From an uncultured Eubacteriales bacterium (GTDB taxonomy: Bacteria; Bacillota; Clostridia; Lachnospirales; Lachnospiraceae): DNA of 64,000 bases. Position numbers and translations under genes: made by a program. The stretch is taken from assembly GCA_900317515.1 (NCBI GenBank), contig ONHA01000004.1, positions 1 through 64,000 on the forward strand. The letters are read 5' to 3'. Below the pieces are notes generated by a model. The model was not told where the DNA came from. It made no database searches and worked only from the letters and a program-made list of their open reading frames with translations. This document shows, piece after piece, positions 16,645-25,444 of the stretch (position 1 is the stretch's first letter; each line of letters opens with the position of its first letter).

Positions 16645-18650
16645 TATTTGTGCAGTACCTTTCTCATTTTTTCCATGGCCTTGTAGGATTTCGCGTTCGT
16701 GACATTCTCGAAGTTCCTCTTCCAGATGTCGCGGTCCTCCTCCATCAGCCGGTAGGACTCCGACAGGTGATCGTATTTTGCCTGAAGACCGTTCTTGAGC
16801 TCGTCCCAGCGGCGGAACCAGGCATCATCAAGCTCGGCGTACCGCTGCTTCTCGGCGGCCAGCGCCCGGTTCAGGGAATCGACCTTCCCGTTCAGGACCT
16901 TGATGGCCTCGCCGGACTCGCGCCAGGCTTCCTCGGCGGTTCCCTCCGCCGCTGCGCCTCCGCGCGCTCCGAAGTGCTTTTTGAGGGCCGAATGCTTGGC
17001 GATCGCGAAGCTCTCGCCCTTCTCGTCCGAGACCACGTGGCCGAAGAAGGCTTCGTAGCTCTTCTGCAGCACATCCCTTCCGGTTCTGATGCCCAGAAGC
17101 TTTACCGCCTCCGTGAGCGGGACCAGCTCCTCCAGCCCCTCCACATGGTACCAGGCGTCGCGGATGCAGTGGTAGAGAACGAGTTCCTCCGGCATCGGGA
17201 AATCAAAGACCCACTCGTAATCGATGAAGAAGATCTCGTCTCCCCTGAAAATGATATTCCCGGCCGTCCCGTCGAAATTCGAAACTTTGAAGCCCTTCTG
17301 GCCTTCGTAGGGAGCTCCCGACCCGAACCAGGCCTCAAATTCCGGGGTGACCGCGAAATCGGTGCGGTTGTTTTCATTTTTCGCAAGGAGCTCCTTCTGC
17401 AGGAGTATGAGCTCCATGACAGCCGCCGCGTCTCCCTTTCGGACCGCATCTTTGAGCTTCTTCTCGAGGCTCTCGCCCTCGATGAACTCAAACACCAGCT
17501 TTCCGACCTCGGTGTAGGTCACCGGGCAGGCCTTGATCGGGGCATAGGCTTTCTCAAGGAGCGGCGCATAGGAGGCGACACGCTCAAGATGTGCCTGGCC
17601 CTGCGGGTAGACGGCTTCCTTCACGACGGAGAGCCCGCCGTTTTCCTTCGCGATCGTCGTGGTGATCGCGTACTGCCGCGTGCGCTCGTCGGAGCACTTG
17701 ATGTAGGTCTTGCCCGAGGAGATGCCCTGCCTCTCACCCTTGACCGCACAGACGAGGAAGGAGTTGGCGAATGCCGCTCTCTCATCCGTGCCCTTCAGGC
17801 CCTCGAAGGCCTTCATCTGGGAGAAGAGGTGCATGACGTCGAGATCGTAGTTGTGGAACTCCGCGTAGTCGATGTCCGCCGTCTTAATGTTGTCATCGGA
17901 GAGCAGCATGGTCGGAAGCTTGTAATCCGGGAACGGATAGTAGTACTCTTCCACGCTGTAGCCGGTCCTCTTAAGGAGGTCCGTCAGCTCCGACTTCGTG
18001 AAGGTCCGGACATGGTCGCCGGCCTTGTAGCCCTCGATCCCGACGAACGGGCGGCTCAGGTGATCCTCATGGTAGCCGGAGAAATACTTCATCCCGAGCT
18101 TGTTCTCGATCGCGATGTAGAGCCGGCCGCCCTCCTTGAGGCTCCCGGCGATCTTCGTGAGGAAATCCTCGTAGGGGTGATCGCCGCCCACATAGTAGCA
18201 GGCGTACTCGAGAACACCGATCAGGGTGACCACATCATATTTTTTGCCGATCTCGATATCCTTGAAGTTGCCGACAAAGATCTCGATATTGTCCATGCCC
18301 CTGTGCCGGTACGCGTTGACCAGCGAACGGCGGTAGGAAAGCTCGATGCAGTCCACCTTCTTGACATAGGGGGCGACGCCTCCGGTGACGGCTCCCATGC
18401 CGGCGCCGATCTCGAGGACCTCGTCGTCCTTGTGAAGAACCATCGGGAGGCAGATATTTTCGCGCTGCCGTGTCAGGTGGTACAGCACCGGCCAGCTCTC
18501 GTAGTCCTTGTGGCAGTAGTCCCAGCCGTGTTCATCCTTCACGATGTCAAGGATATGGTTCTCCACGGCATCCCCGTCACTGTAGAGGTCCTGACCGCCG
18601 TACCATGTGAGATTCAGTTTTACACTGCCGATCGTCTCTTGTTTTTCCAT
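16644..18650 (-). CDS. Methyltransferase-kinase-coiled-coil protein, WbdD-like glycan chain terminator candidate
   Basis: 668 residues from ATG 18650 (AGAGAG seven bases upstream; a TTG six bases earlier overlaps the previous stop and is less likely). Positions below count from that TTG. Residues about 60-260 are a SAM methyltransferase with motif I EIGAGMGAV (82-90). Residues about 330-560 look like a small-molecule or protein kinase: a Lys in VVKEA (346), hinge-like EFIEG (390-394), catalytic-loop-like NFDGTAGN (460-467) and metal-site IDYEW (478-482). Residues about 585-655 are a charged predicted coiled coil. This order is that of WbdD of E. coli O8/O9a, which phosphorylates and methylates the growing chain end and uses its coiled coil as a ruler. 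The operon also encodes a Wzt with a C-terminal binding domain, the expected partner. Confidence 0.8.
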   Translation of the reverse strand: MEKQETIGSVKLNLTWYGGQDLYSDGDAVENHILDIVKDEHGWDYCHKDYESWPVLYHLTRQRENICLPMVLHKDDEVLEIGAGMGAVTGGVAPYVKKVDCIELSYRRSLVNAYRHRGMDNIEIFVGNFKDIEIGKKYDVVTLIGVLEYACYYVGGDHPYEDFLTKIAGSLKEGGRLYIAIENKLGMKYFSGYHEDHLSRPFVGIEGYKAGDHVRTFTKSELTDLLKRTGYSVEEYYYPFPDYKLPTMLLSDDNIKTADIDYAEFHNYDLDVMHLFSQMKAFEGLKGTDERAAFANSFLVCAVKGERQGISSGKTYIKCSDERTRQYAITTTIAKENGGLSVVKEAVYPQGQAHLERVASYAPLLEKAYAPIKACPVTYTEVGKLVFEFIEGESLEKKLKDAVRKGDAAAVMELILLQKELLAKNENNRTDFAVTPEFEAWFGSGAPYEGQKGFKVSNFDGTAGNIIFRGDEIFFIDYEWVFDFPMPEELVLYHCIRDAWYHVEGLEELVPLTEAVKLLGIRTGRDVLQKSYEAFFGHVVSDEKGESFAIAKHSALKKHFGARGGAAAEGTAEEAWRESGEAIKVLNGKVDSLNRALAAEKQRYAELDDAWFRRWDELKNGLQAKYDHLSESYRLMEEDRDIWKRNFENVTNAKSYKAMEKMRKVLHK

Positions 18651-18652
18651 GT

Positions 18653-20320
18653 TCAATCTCTCTTATTTATCTTATCGATCTCCGACCAGAAGTAATCCGG
18701 CCCGAACCGTTCAAACACAACCTTGTTGTTCTCCCGCATCGCGTAGTCGAGGTTTGTCGCGTAGGTTCCCGCGTAGCGGCTGCCGGTCAGTGTCGCCGTG
18801 AGGCACCCTTCCGCCTGGAAGAGGTACGGAAGCACGATCTTCATAAGAAGCTCATCGGCTTCCCCGTGACCTGACAGCTTCTCCGCCGCCGCTTTAAGGG
18901 TCTCGCTCTTCGCCCAGAAGCCTCCGCCAAGGCTGTAGGCCGGCGGATTTTTGTCCGAAATGGGAAATGAAACCCCAAGTTCACGCGCCAGCTTCACCGC
19001 TTCACCAAAGCGCCCCGCGTAGCCGTCCCCGAGATTTTCAAAATAGTTCCCGTAAACCGGAAGAGGCGGCACCATGAGGCCGATGCGGTTTTCATTTTCA
19101 AAGATATCGAGCACATTCCCGACAAACGGGCGGCTCGCGATCAGGCTCTCAAGCTCCCCGTAAAGAACGGAAGCCCTGCTGGACTTCGGATCGCCGAAGG
19201 AGGGGATCCCGAGCGGATCCAGCACGAGAACATGTGCAAAGCCCGCTGCAAGTTCTGCCGCCCTTGAAAGCTTCTCCGCGTAGGTGAGCGCCCCTTCCTC
19301 AAAGAAAACCGGGATGTCGTCTTCAAGGCTCTCAAGATACGAGCCCGCAAGCGCCAGAACGCGCTCCTTCCCGCCGAAGACGACCGCGCAGGCCTCGCCT
19401 GCCCTGAAAATATGCTTCGTCGCTTTAACGGACGGGTACCTTGCAACGTGCATGACCTGCCGGATCTCCGCCGGATCCTGCAGCCGCAGGATGTTATCCC
19501 AGACAAGGCCCGTGTCGTAGCCGGTCTCCTTCATGGCCTCGTAGGCCCGGACGGAGTTCTCTCCCGCCGTGTTCTGCAGGAAGACCGTGTAGTCGCCGAA
19601 GAAGTTCCTTCTCTTGATGATCGGGCACCCGGAATCCCGGATAAGGTCTGCAGCGAGGTAGGCAAAAGGCGCCCGGTTCATCTCCTTCAAGTAATCGGAG
19701 TGCACGTACTCCTCCCAGACAAAGCCCAGGTCCTCAAAGTATTTCGTGAAGATCGCCTCGTAGTCCGTGATGGAATCCGTGTAGGACTCGGGATTCTTCC
19801 GATTGATCATAAATTCCCGCCACGACCAGCTTCGAACGAAGTTCTTCCGGAGCGCGAAGAAATGAGAATTCAGATGCTCCGGGAAGTAGTCGTAGGGGAT
19901 CCTGCCCTTAAACGGGTTGTCATCGATCCGGTGATGCTTCGTGATGCCCCAGAAATCCACGTCGTGGCCGGCCATCTCCTCGAACATCGTGTGGAACGTC
20001 TTAAGCGGCCCGAAGAACGTGTAGTTCATGAGGATGACCTCATCGTAGGTTCCGAGGGTCTTAAAGCCCAGATGAAAGATCCCGTCCCGGTAGCCGCCGA
20101 GGTCGAACCCGACATTCGGCCGGTAGAGGACCTCGTCCGAGTGCTCCTCGAGCTTCCTGCGCGTCTCGGTCTCCGCGTAGCCGTTCACGACCGTGAGGAT
20201 CGTTCTTGCATCCTGCCGAAGGTCCTCCAGCATGCGGAATATGTACCGGTCCGCGATTCCGTCCTTGTCGAAAAAGAGGAAAATGACAAGCCGGTTTTTT
20301 GTTGTCCTGTCAATAATCAT
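18653..20320 (-). CDS. Rhamnan synthesis protein F (RgpF) family enzyme, copy 1
   Basis: 555 residues of the RgpF family. Visible landmarks are the RLVIFLFFDKDG start, VNGYAETETR, RPNVGFDLGGYRDG, ILMNYTFFGP, DFWGIT and FPEHLNSHFFALRK, the last being a conserved block also found in copy 2. RgpF proteins are rhamnosyltransferases needed for rhamnose-glucose cell-wall polymers in streptococci. There is no membrane segment, so action is cytoplasmic on lipid-linked glycan. The TGA overlaps the possible TTG start of the next gene, and the gene is 19 bases after copy 2, in the same transcript. It is slightly shorter than copy 2, with a divergent C-terminal half. Donor assignment to dTDP-L-rhamnose rests on context. 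Confidence 0.85.
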   Translation of the reverse strand: MIIDRTTKNRLVIFLFFDKDGIADRYIFRMLEDLRQDARTILTVVNGYAETETRRKLEEHSDEVLYRPNVGFDLGGYRDGIFHLGFKTLGTYDEVILMNYTFFGPLKTFHTMFEEMAGHDVDFWGITKHHRIDDNPFKGRIPYDYFPEHLNSHFFALRKNFVRSWSWREFMINRKNPESYTDSITDYEAIFTKYFEDLGFVWEEYVHSDYLKEMNRAPFAYLAADLIRDSGCPIIKRRNFFGDYTVFLQNTAGENSVRAYEAMKETGYDTGLVWDNILRLQDPAEIRQVMHVARYPSVKATKHIFRAGEACAVVFGGKERVLALAGSYLESLEDDIPVFFEEGALTYAEKLSRAAELAAGFAHVLVLDPLGIPSFGDPKSSRASVLYGELESLIASRPFVGNVLDIFENENRIGLMVPPLPVYGNYFENLGDGYAGRFGEAVKLARELGVSFPISDKNPPAYSLGGGFWAKSETLKAAAEKLSGHGEADELLMKIVLPYLFQAEGCLTATLTGSRYAGTYATNLDYAMRENNKVVFERFGPDYFWSEIDKINKRD

Positions 20321-20339
20321 AGCAGCTCCTCTTAATCCT

Positions 20340-22130
20340 TCAGGAATGTCTCACCCGGTCAAGAAACTCCGGGAACGGGCGGTAGCCGCCGGTTCTCTCC
20401 GCCTCCGCCTTCATGAGCGTCCGGTTCATATAGTTCCAGTTATCCATGTGGATGGCCGCGTAGGTGTCAGACATGAGCCATCCGGAATAGTAACCTTCAT
20501 TCTGCGCGCAGAAGGGGTAGATGCGCTCGATCGCGTGCATCGCGGTCCCGTCCACGCCGACCGGCTCCTCCGGGAACTCCTCGTACTGCCAGTCGTGGTC
20601 AAAAAGGCTCTTTAACGCCTTCGTCCGCACCCAGAACTCGGAACCGAGCGGTGCGACAGGCTCCTTCTTCTCGTCCATGGGCACGTCAAGACCCAGCATG
20701 TCGGCGCAGTCTTTCGTCGCCCTGTAGTTCTCGCCCCACTCTCCGTTTCCGGTCGTCGGGAAATAAGGACCGTGCACCGGCACAGGCGGTGTGAGGAGCC
20801 CGAGCCGCGGATCCTCCTCGAAGCGGGCGATGACATTTTTCACAAATGTCTCCGTCGGCAGCAGGCACTCAAAGCACATGTACTCCCAGGCGTGGCCGAT
20901 CGAGAGGATCGGGATCTGCCTCACCTTCTTGTCGTGGATCTTCAGGATGAGATCGTAGTTCATCACGATATCCTTCAATGTCACGACGAAGGGAGCGACA
21001 TCCCTCCCGCGGTTGCCGGAAATCCGGTAGGTAATCTTATGTGTTCCCTCAAGCGCCGCGAAGTGAGGCTTCACCTTCCGAAGCTTCTCCTCGTCCGGCA
21101 CCGTGATGAAGAAATCGATGCCCTCCGGCATGTGGGCCGCGTACTCCGCGCAGTCACGCGCAAGCTCATCGTAGTAGATGTGGATCACAAGCGCGGTCTT
21201 AAGCGTGCTCTTCCGCCCCGCAGTCTCATCGATGTCCGCGGAGATAATCTCCGTAAGGCCGAGCCGCTTCTTTAAGTCCGCCATGTTGCAGGTGCGGAGC
21301 AGGTCCTCCCAGATCAGGTCGACCGGGTATTCGGTCTCGTTTTTGATATAGTCAAATGCAAGACGCGCGCCTTCGCCGCCGCTTCTCCCGAACGCTTCGC
21401 CGTAGTCGTGGTAGAAGGTCCTCTTCTTCATGACCGGGCAGCGCATATTCTTGAGGAGATACACCGGGAAATCCCGCAGCGGATCCCAGGTATAGTCGGC
21501 AAATGAGGATGCGTCACAGTAGACGCCCCACCTGTAACCCTTGTCTGCCATCGCTTTCGTGAAGACCGCCTCGTGGGTGCCGATCGCGTCCTCGTAGCGG
21601 GTGATCGCCGGCATATGCTCCCACCAGTTCCTGAAATCCTCCGTCGCCATGAAATCCTTCCGGAAGACCTGGAAGAAGGACTGGACGTGCTCCGGCAGGA
21701 ACCCGTAGGAGATGGTCCCGAACGGATCGAACGGAGCCCCGTGGAAGGCGGTGATCCCCCAGAAGTCAAGGTCCTTTTCCGCCATCGCATCGAACATCTC
21801 CGTAAACGGTACGATCGGGCCGTAGAGGGTGTCGTTGCAGATCACGGCCTCATCATAAGAAAGAAGCTCCTCCCGGCTGATGCGAAGAAGTCCTTCCTTG
21901 TAGGCCGTGATATCGTATCCGACATTCGGCCTCACGAAAACTTCATCGGAAACCCGGCTGAGCTTCTCCATTCCCTCTTTATTGACGTCCCCGTTTACGA
22001 CAACGAGGATGCGGCTCGCGACCTTACGCATTCCTTCAAGAAAGCGACATACATAATCTCCCACGATGTCCTTGTCATCGTGGAATACATACACCGCATA
22101 GCGATTTGTGCTTCCGCCTCGAAGAATCAT
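20340..22130 (-). CDS. Rhamnan synthesis protein F (RgpF) family enzyme, copy 2
   Basis: 596 residues from ATG 22130, chosen because GAGG lies seven bases upstream, directly after the stop of the ABC ATPase gene; the longer frame to 22160 would overlap that gene. Family landmarks are YAVYVFHDDKDIV, VVNGDVNKEG, RPNVGYDITAYKEG, ICNDTLYGP, DFWGIT and LPEHVQSFFQVFRK. The C-terminal half carries a second related segment (ALVIHIYYDE, ISGNRGRDVAPF, LKIHDKK, GSEFWVRTKAL), typical of long RgpF proteins and consistent with two transferase-like halves. It is placed straight after the exporter genes, so glycan assembly and export are co-expressed. Confidence 0.88.
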   Translation of the reverse strand: MILRGGSTNRYAVYVFHDDKDIVGDYVCRFLEGMRKVASRILVVVNGDVNKEGMEKLSRVSDEVFVRPNVGYDITAYKEGLLRISREELLSYDEAVICNDTLYGPIVPFTEMFDAMAEKDLDFWGITAFHGAPFDPFGTISYGFLPEHVQSFFQVFRKDFMATEDFRNWWEHMPAITRYEDAIGTHEAVFTKAMADKGYRWGVYCDASSFADYTWDPLRDFPVYLLKNMRCPVMKKRTFYHDYGEAFGRSGGEGARLAFDYIKNETEYPVDLIWEDLLRTCNMADLKKRLGLTEIISADIDETAGRKSTLKTALVIHIYYDELARDCAEYAAHMPEGIDFFITVPDEEKLRKVKPHFAALEGTHKITYRISGNRGRDVAPFVVTLKDIVMNYDLILKIHDKKVRQIPILSIGHAWEYMCFECLLPTETFVKNVIARFEEDPRLGLLTPPVPVHGPYFPTTGNGEWGENYRATKDCADMLGLDVPMDEKKEPVAPLGSEFWVRTKALKSLFDHDWQYEEFPEEPVGVDGTAMHAIERIYPFCAQNEGYYSGWLMSDTYAAIHMDNWNYMNRTLMKAEAERTGGYRPFPEFLDRVRHS

Positions 22131-22131
22131 G

Positions 22132-23430
22132 TCAGTCCCTCTTTCTGACGATGCCGTCAATGGTTGTTGTGGAGTCCATATCGTAGAATCCGACGGTGTT
22201 CTTGTCGGAGATCACGTTGATGTCGCAGACATCGTAGAGACGGTGGTAGACGGTGAACCGTCCTCCGCCGAATCCGACAACCCCGAGGGAGAGCAGGTAG
22301 CTTCTGCCCTGCAGCGTCATTTTCTGCCTGAATTCGACCTCGTGCACCGTGCCGGCCCTGTAGAGCCCCGTGTCGATGCGCTCGAGCATCGTGTTGGTGC
22401 CGGTCACCTCGGTGCCCTGCGGGTCCTTGATCGTGAAGCAGAACAGCGGATCGCTGATATCTTCGTGGAATTCGACTTTCATTTTGATCGTGAACTCCGA
22501 GCCCTTCACGATGCCGGAATTGATCTTTCCATCCTCGTCCACCAGGGCAAAGTCCACGATCTCCGCCTGCTTTTCGCCGTAGTCGAGAAGCTGGGGGTTG
22601 ACTTCGAGCTTCGAGTACCAGCGGCCGTTTTTATTTTCCGGCTTCAGGTACCGCGAGATCTCCTCCTCCAGGTTCTTTCTCTGCTCGGCCGCCGGCACGG
22701 AGACCAGCACCTGCTTGTAGATGTCGATGACTTCCTTGGGCTCGCCCTCGGTCTTCTTCACGCCCTTGTTTAAAAGGACGACGCGGTCGCAGTACTTCGC
22801 GACGGAGCCTAAGTCGTGGCTGACAAAGAGGATCGTCTTGCCCGCCCGCTTGAACTCCTCGAACTTGTGGTAGCACTTGGCCTGAAAGAAGACGTCGCCG
22901 ACCGACAGGGCCTCGTCTACGATAAGGATCTCCGGGTCGATATTGATCGCTACGGCAAATGCAAGGCGCACGAACATGCCCGACGAGTAGGTCTTGACCG
23001 GCTGGTGGATAAACTCCCCGATGTCGGCAAAGTTAATGATCTCGTCGAGCCTTGCGTCGATCTCCTCGCGCGAAAAGCCCATGATGGTGCCGTTCACATA
23101 GATATTTTCAAGGCCGGTGTACTCCTGGTTGAAGCCCGCACCGAGCTCCAAAAGCGCGGAGATGCGGCCGTTCACCAGGACAGACCCCATCGTGGGGTTC
23201 AGGACACCGGTGATAATTTTCAGGATTGTCGACTTGCCGGAACCGTTGGTTCCGATGATGCCGACGCACTCTCCTTTTTTCACATCAAAGCTGACGTCCG
23301 AGAGCGCGTAGACTTCCTTGTATTTTTTCTGCTTCGAAAAGCCCAGGGACTCCTTCAGGCGGTCCGTAGGCTTTTCGTACAGCTTGTACAGCTTTGTGAC
23401 ATTATTTACGCTGATTGCAATATCTGCCAT
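22132..23430 (-). CDS. wzt: Polysaccharide ABC exporter ATPase with C-terminal glycan-binding domain (Wzt type)
   Basis: 432 residues. The ATPase domain shows Walker A GTNGSGKST (60-68), the family-specific signature YSSGMFVRLAF and Walker B ILIVDEAL. Residues about 275-425 form a beta-rich extension matching Wzt C-terminal domains (GSEFTIKMKVEF, FCFTIKDPQGTEVTGTNT, RAGTVHEVEF, FTVYHRLYDV). In O8/O9a systems this domain recognises the modified chain end and licenses export. Its presence beside a methyltransferase-kinase protein suggests the same logic here. It pairs with the permease directly upstream (nine-base gap). A peripheral inner-face component of the exporter. Confidence 0.92.
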   Translation of the reverse strand: MADIAISVNNVTKLYKLYEKPTDRLKESLGFSKQKKYKEVYALSDVSFDVKKGECVGIIGTNGSGKSTILKIITGVLNPTMGSVLVNGRISALLELGAGFNQEYTGLENIYVNGTIMGFSREEIDARLDEIINFADIGEFIHQPVKTYSSGMFVRLAFAVAINIDPEILIVDEALSVGDVFFQAKCYHKFEEFKRAGKTILFVSHDLGSVAKYCDRVVLLNKGVKKTEGEPKEVIDIYKQVLVSVPAAEQRKNLEEEISRYLKPENKNGRWYSKLEVNPQLLDYGEKQAEIVDFALVDEDGKINSGIVKGSEFTIKMKVEFHEDISDPLFCFTIKDPQGTEVTGTNTMLERIDTGLYRAGTVHEVEFRQKMTLQGRSYLLSLGVVGFGGGRFTVYHRLYDVCDINVISDKNTVGFYDMDSTTTIDGIVRKRD

Positions 23431-23439
23431 GCATTTTCC

Positions 23440-24855
23440 TCACAGTGTGTCCGCAAAATGTACCTTGAGCCGTTTGAACACAAAGGCCCCCACCACGAAG
23501 AAGATCCCCGTGATGACCCAGAAATAGACCGTCAGGTTAAGGCGCTCGAAGAACCATACGTGATTGATCATCGAGTCGCGGTAGCCGCTCACGATATAGA
23601 ACATCGGGTTCAGCTTGAAGATCTGGATCAGCCAGCCCGGCATACGGCCGGAAGCCGCCATCTCGTTGAAGTCCCACATGATCGGCGTAAGCCAGACCTG
23701 GACCTGGATGATGATCGTGATGATCTGGGACAGGTCGCGGAAAAATACAACGATCGCGCAGGTCGCGAACGATACGCCCAGGCAGTACATGAAGAGGCAG
23801 CCGCTGTAGTAGATAACCTGCAGCCAGTAGATGCTCGGGAAATGGCCCGCCAGCGTATAGAGCACCATCATAAGGCCGATGAAGAAGAGGTGCACGAAAA
23901 GCGCGGAGATCTCCTTTACGATCGGCAGGATGGAAATCTTGAAAACGACCTTCTTGACCAGGTAGGTGTACTCGAGCAGCGCGTTTGTGCCGCCCACGAG
24001 CGTATCCTGGAAGAAGAACCACGGTACAAGACCGGCCATCAGCCAGAGCACGAACGCGTAGGTCACGCCGTCCGCGGACATCTTGTCGCCGGCGCCGAGA
24101 CCGATCTGGAAGACGAACCAGTAGACGACAACCGTGACGGTCGGCTGGATGAACGCCCAGATGATGCCGAACACGGAACCCGCGTACTTGGTCTTGAAGT
24201 CGTTTTTGGCCAGCTGCAGGATGAGGACCCTGTTCTGCCAGAGTTCGATCGGCAGTGTGGAAAACCTCTTCCGGAAAATGAACAGCACAAGGATCGCCGC
24301 GTCGAAGATCCCGGCAAAGAGGAAGTTCCGGACGGTCCCCATGAGGTTCGCGTGCTTCGCCGCCTCCGCGGCAAAACCGTGGGGCCCGGACTCCGCGATC
24401 ACATAGGGGTCCTCCCCGGTCACGGTGAGGGTGATCCTGCTGTCATCGGCGATGAGCTCGCCGATATCGTTGATCCGAAGCGCCGTGCTGCCCCCGAATG
24501 ATAGCATGGAGACGTTGTAGGTCGTCTTGTTCCACGTGTAGGTCATCCCGGAGACTTCGTACTCCGCTTCCTCGGACCCGAAGTCGATGCGGATCACCTT
24601 CGCGTTCGAAGGCACGGCAAAGCTTAGCACAGCGTCCTCTCCGGGCGTCGTGTAGGAAGCTATTGCTGAATTTGCGGCGGAAAAACTGCTGTCCGCCCCG
24701 TAAAACACCTGAATGGCCGCCGATTTCGACCCATTGATCGTAAATGAAAGGGTCGTATTCTCAAACTCCGCCTTCGGATACGTGATCAGAAAGACGTTGA
24801 TCAGGATGGCAAAAACGGCGAGCGCAGCAAGGATTGCTTTTTTCTTCAATGACAT
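23440..24855 (-). CDS. wzm: Polysaccharide ABC exporter permease (Wzm type) with extra N-terminal ectodomain
   Basis: 471 residues where Wzm proteins usually have about 260. A first membrane helix (about 7-25) leads into a 150-residue beta-rich extracytoplasmic region (FTINGSKSAAIQVFYG, VIRIDFGSEEAEYEV, ITLTVTGEDPYV) and a second helix near 175-193. The permease proper starts near 205 (LWQNRVLILQLAKNDFKTKYAGS) with about six helices (PTVTVVVYWFVF, VPWFFFQDTLVG, LTPIMWDFNE, NPMFYIVSGYRD). It forms the channel that moves completed lipid-linked glycan outward, powered by the adjacent Wzt. The ectodomain is not part of standard Wzm; it might bind the emerging glycan or a wall partner (inference). 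Confidence 0.9.
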   Translation of the reverse strand: MSLKKKAILAALAVFAILINVFLITYPKAEFENTTLSFTINGSKSAAIQVFYGADSSFSAANSAIASYTTPGEDAVLSFAVPSNAKVIRIDFGSEEAEYEVSGMTYTWNKTTYNVSMLSFGGSTALRINDIGELIADDSRITLTVTGEDPYVIAESGPHGFAAEAAKHANLMGTVRNFLFAGIFDAAILVLFIFRKRFSTLPIELWQNRVLILQLAKNDFKTKYAGSVFGIIWAFIQPTVTVVVYWFVFQIGLGAGDKMSADGVTYAFVLWLMAGLVPWFFFQDTLVGGTNALLEYTYLVKKVVFKISILPIVKEISALFVHLFFIGLMMVLYTLAGHFPSIYWLQVIYYSGCLFMYCLGVSFATCAIVVFFRDLSQIITIIIQVQVWLTPIMWDFNEMAASGRMPGWLIQIFKLNPMFYIVSGYRDSMINHVWFFERLNLTVYFWVITGIFFVVGAFVFKRLKVHFADTL

Positions 24856-24867
24856 GTTCTCTCCGGT

Positions 24868-25431
24868 TTATTTGCGATACTTCTCCGTATACTCCCTGAT
24901 GCCGCCCCACTTCTTATCCTTCTCGGACAGGTTCGGGACTTCGCCTTCGGGGATCGGCCACTTAACGCCGATTTCCGGGTCGCTCCAGAGCAGGCCGCCC
25001 TCATCGTTCGGATGATAGAAATCGGTGCACTTGTAGCAGAACTCGGCAACGTCGGAGAGGACGTAAAAGCCATGGGCAAAATTCTTCGGGATGAAGAACT
25101 GCTTTTTATTTTCCTCGGTGAGCAGCACGCCGTACCACTTGCCGTAGGTGGCAGAGCCCGGGCGAAGGTCGACGGCGACGTCGTACACCGCTCCTCTTAC
25201 CACGCGGACCAGCTTGTCCTGCGGGAAGTTGATCTGGAAATGAAGCCCGCGAAGCACGCCCTTGGTCGAGCAGGACTGGTTGTCCTGGACGAAGACTTCC
25301 GGGATGCCCGCTGCCTTAAAGTCATTGTAATTGTAAGTCTCCATGAAATAGCCGCGGTTGTCCCCGTAGACAGCCGGCGTGATGACCTTCAGACCTTCGA
25401 TCTCGCAGGTCTCAACTGTGATTTTACCCAT
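24868..25431 (-). CDS. rfbC: dTDP-4-dehydrorhamnose 3,5-epimerase
   Basis: 187 residues from ATG 25431, which follows AAGGAGATACTTAAA; an upstream in-frame start would run into the neighbouring gene. Cupin-fold RmlC features are visible: RGYFMETYN, QDNQSCSTKGVLRGLHFQ with the catalytic His, VRVVRGAVYDVAVDLR, FIPKNFAHGFYVLSD and GLLWSDPEIGVKWP. It converts dTDP-4-keto-6-deoxyglucose to the L-lyxo sugar used by RfbD. It lies between an epimerase gene and the exporter permease, in the same transcript as rfbB and rfbD. Length is standard. Confidence 0.96.
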   Translation of the reverse strand: MGKITVETCEIEGLKVITPAVYGDNRGYFMETYNYNDFKAAGIPEVFVQDNQSCSTKGVLRGLHFQINFPQDKLVRVVRGAVYDVAVDLRPGSATYGKWYGVLLTEENKKQFFIPKNFAHGFYVLSDVAEFCYKCTDFYHPNDEGGLLWSDPEIGVKWPIPEGEVPNLSEKDKKWGGIREYTEKYRK

Positions 25432-25444
25432 TTTAAGTATCTCC

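Noticed and set aside
16650-18695. A 681-codon open frame on the plus strand opposite the methyltransferase-kinase gene
   Set aside because: It mirrors the real gene's codon phase in GC-rich DNA, lacks a ribosome-binding site and shows low-complexity His/Arg/Val/Asp-rich protein. Similar shadows lie opposite most large minus-strand genes.
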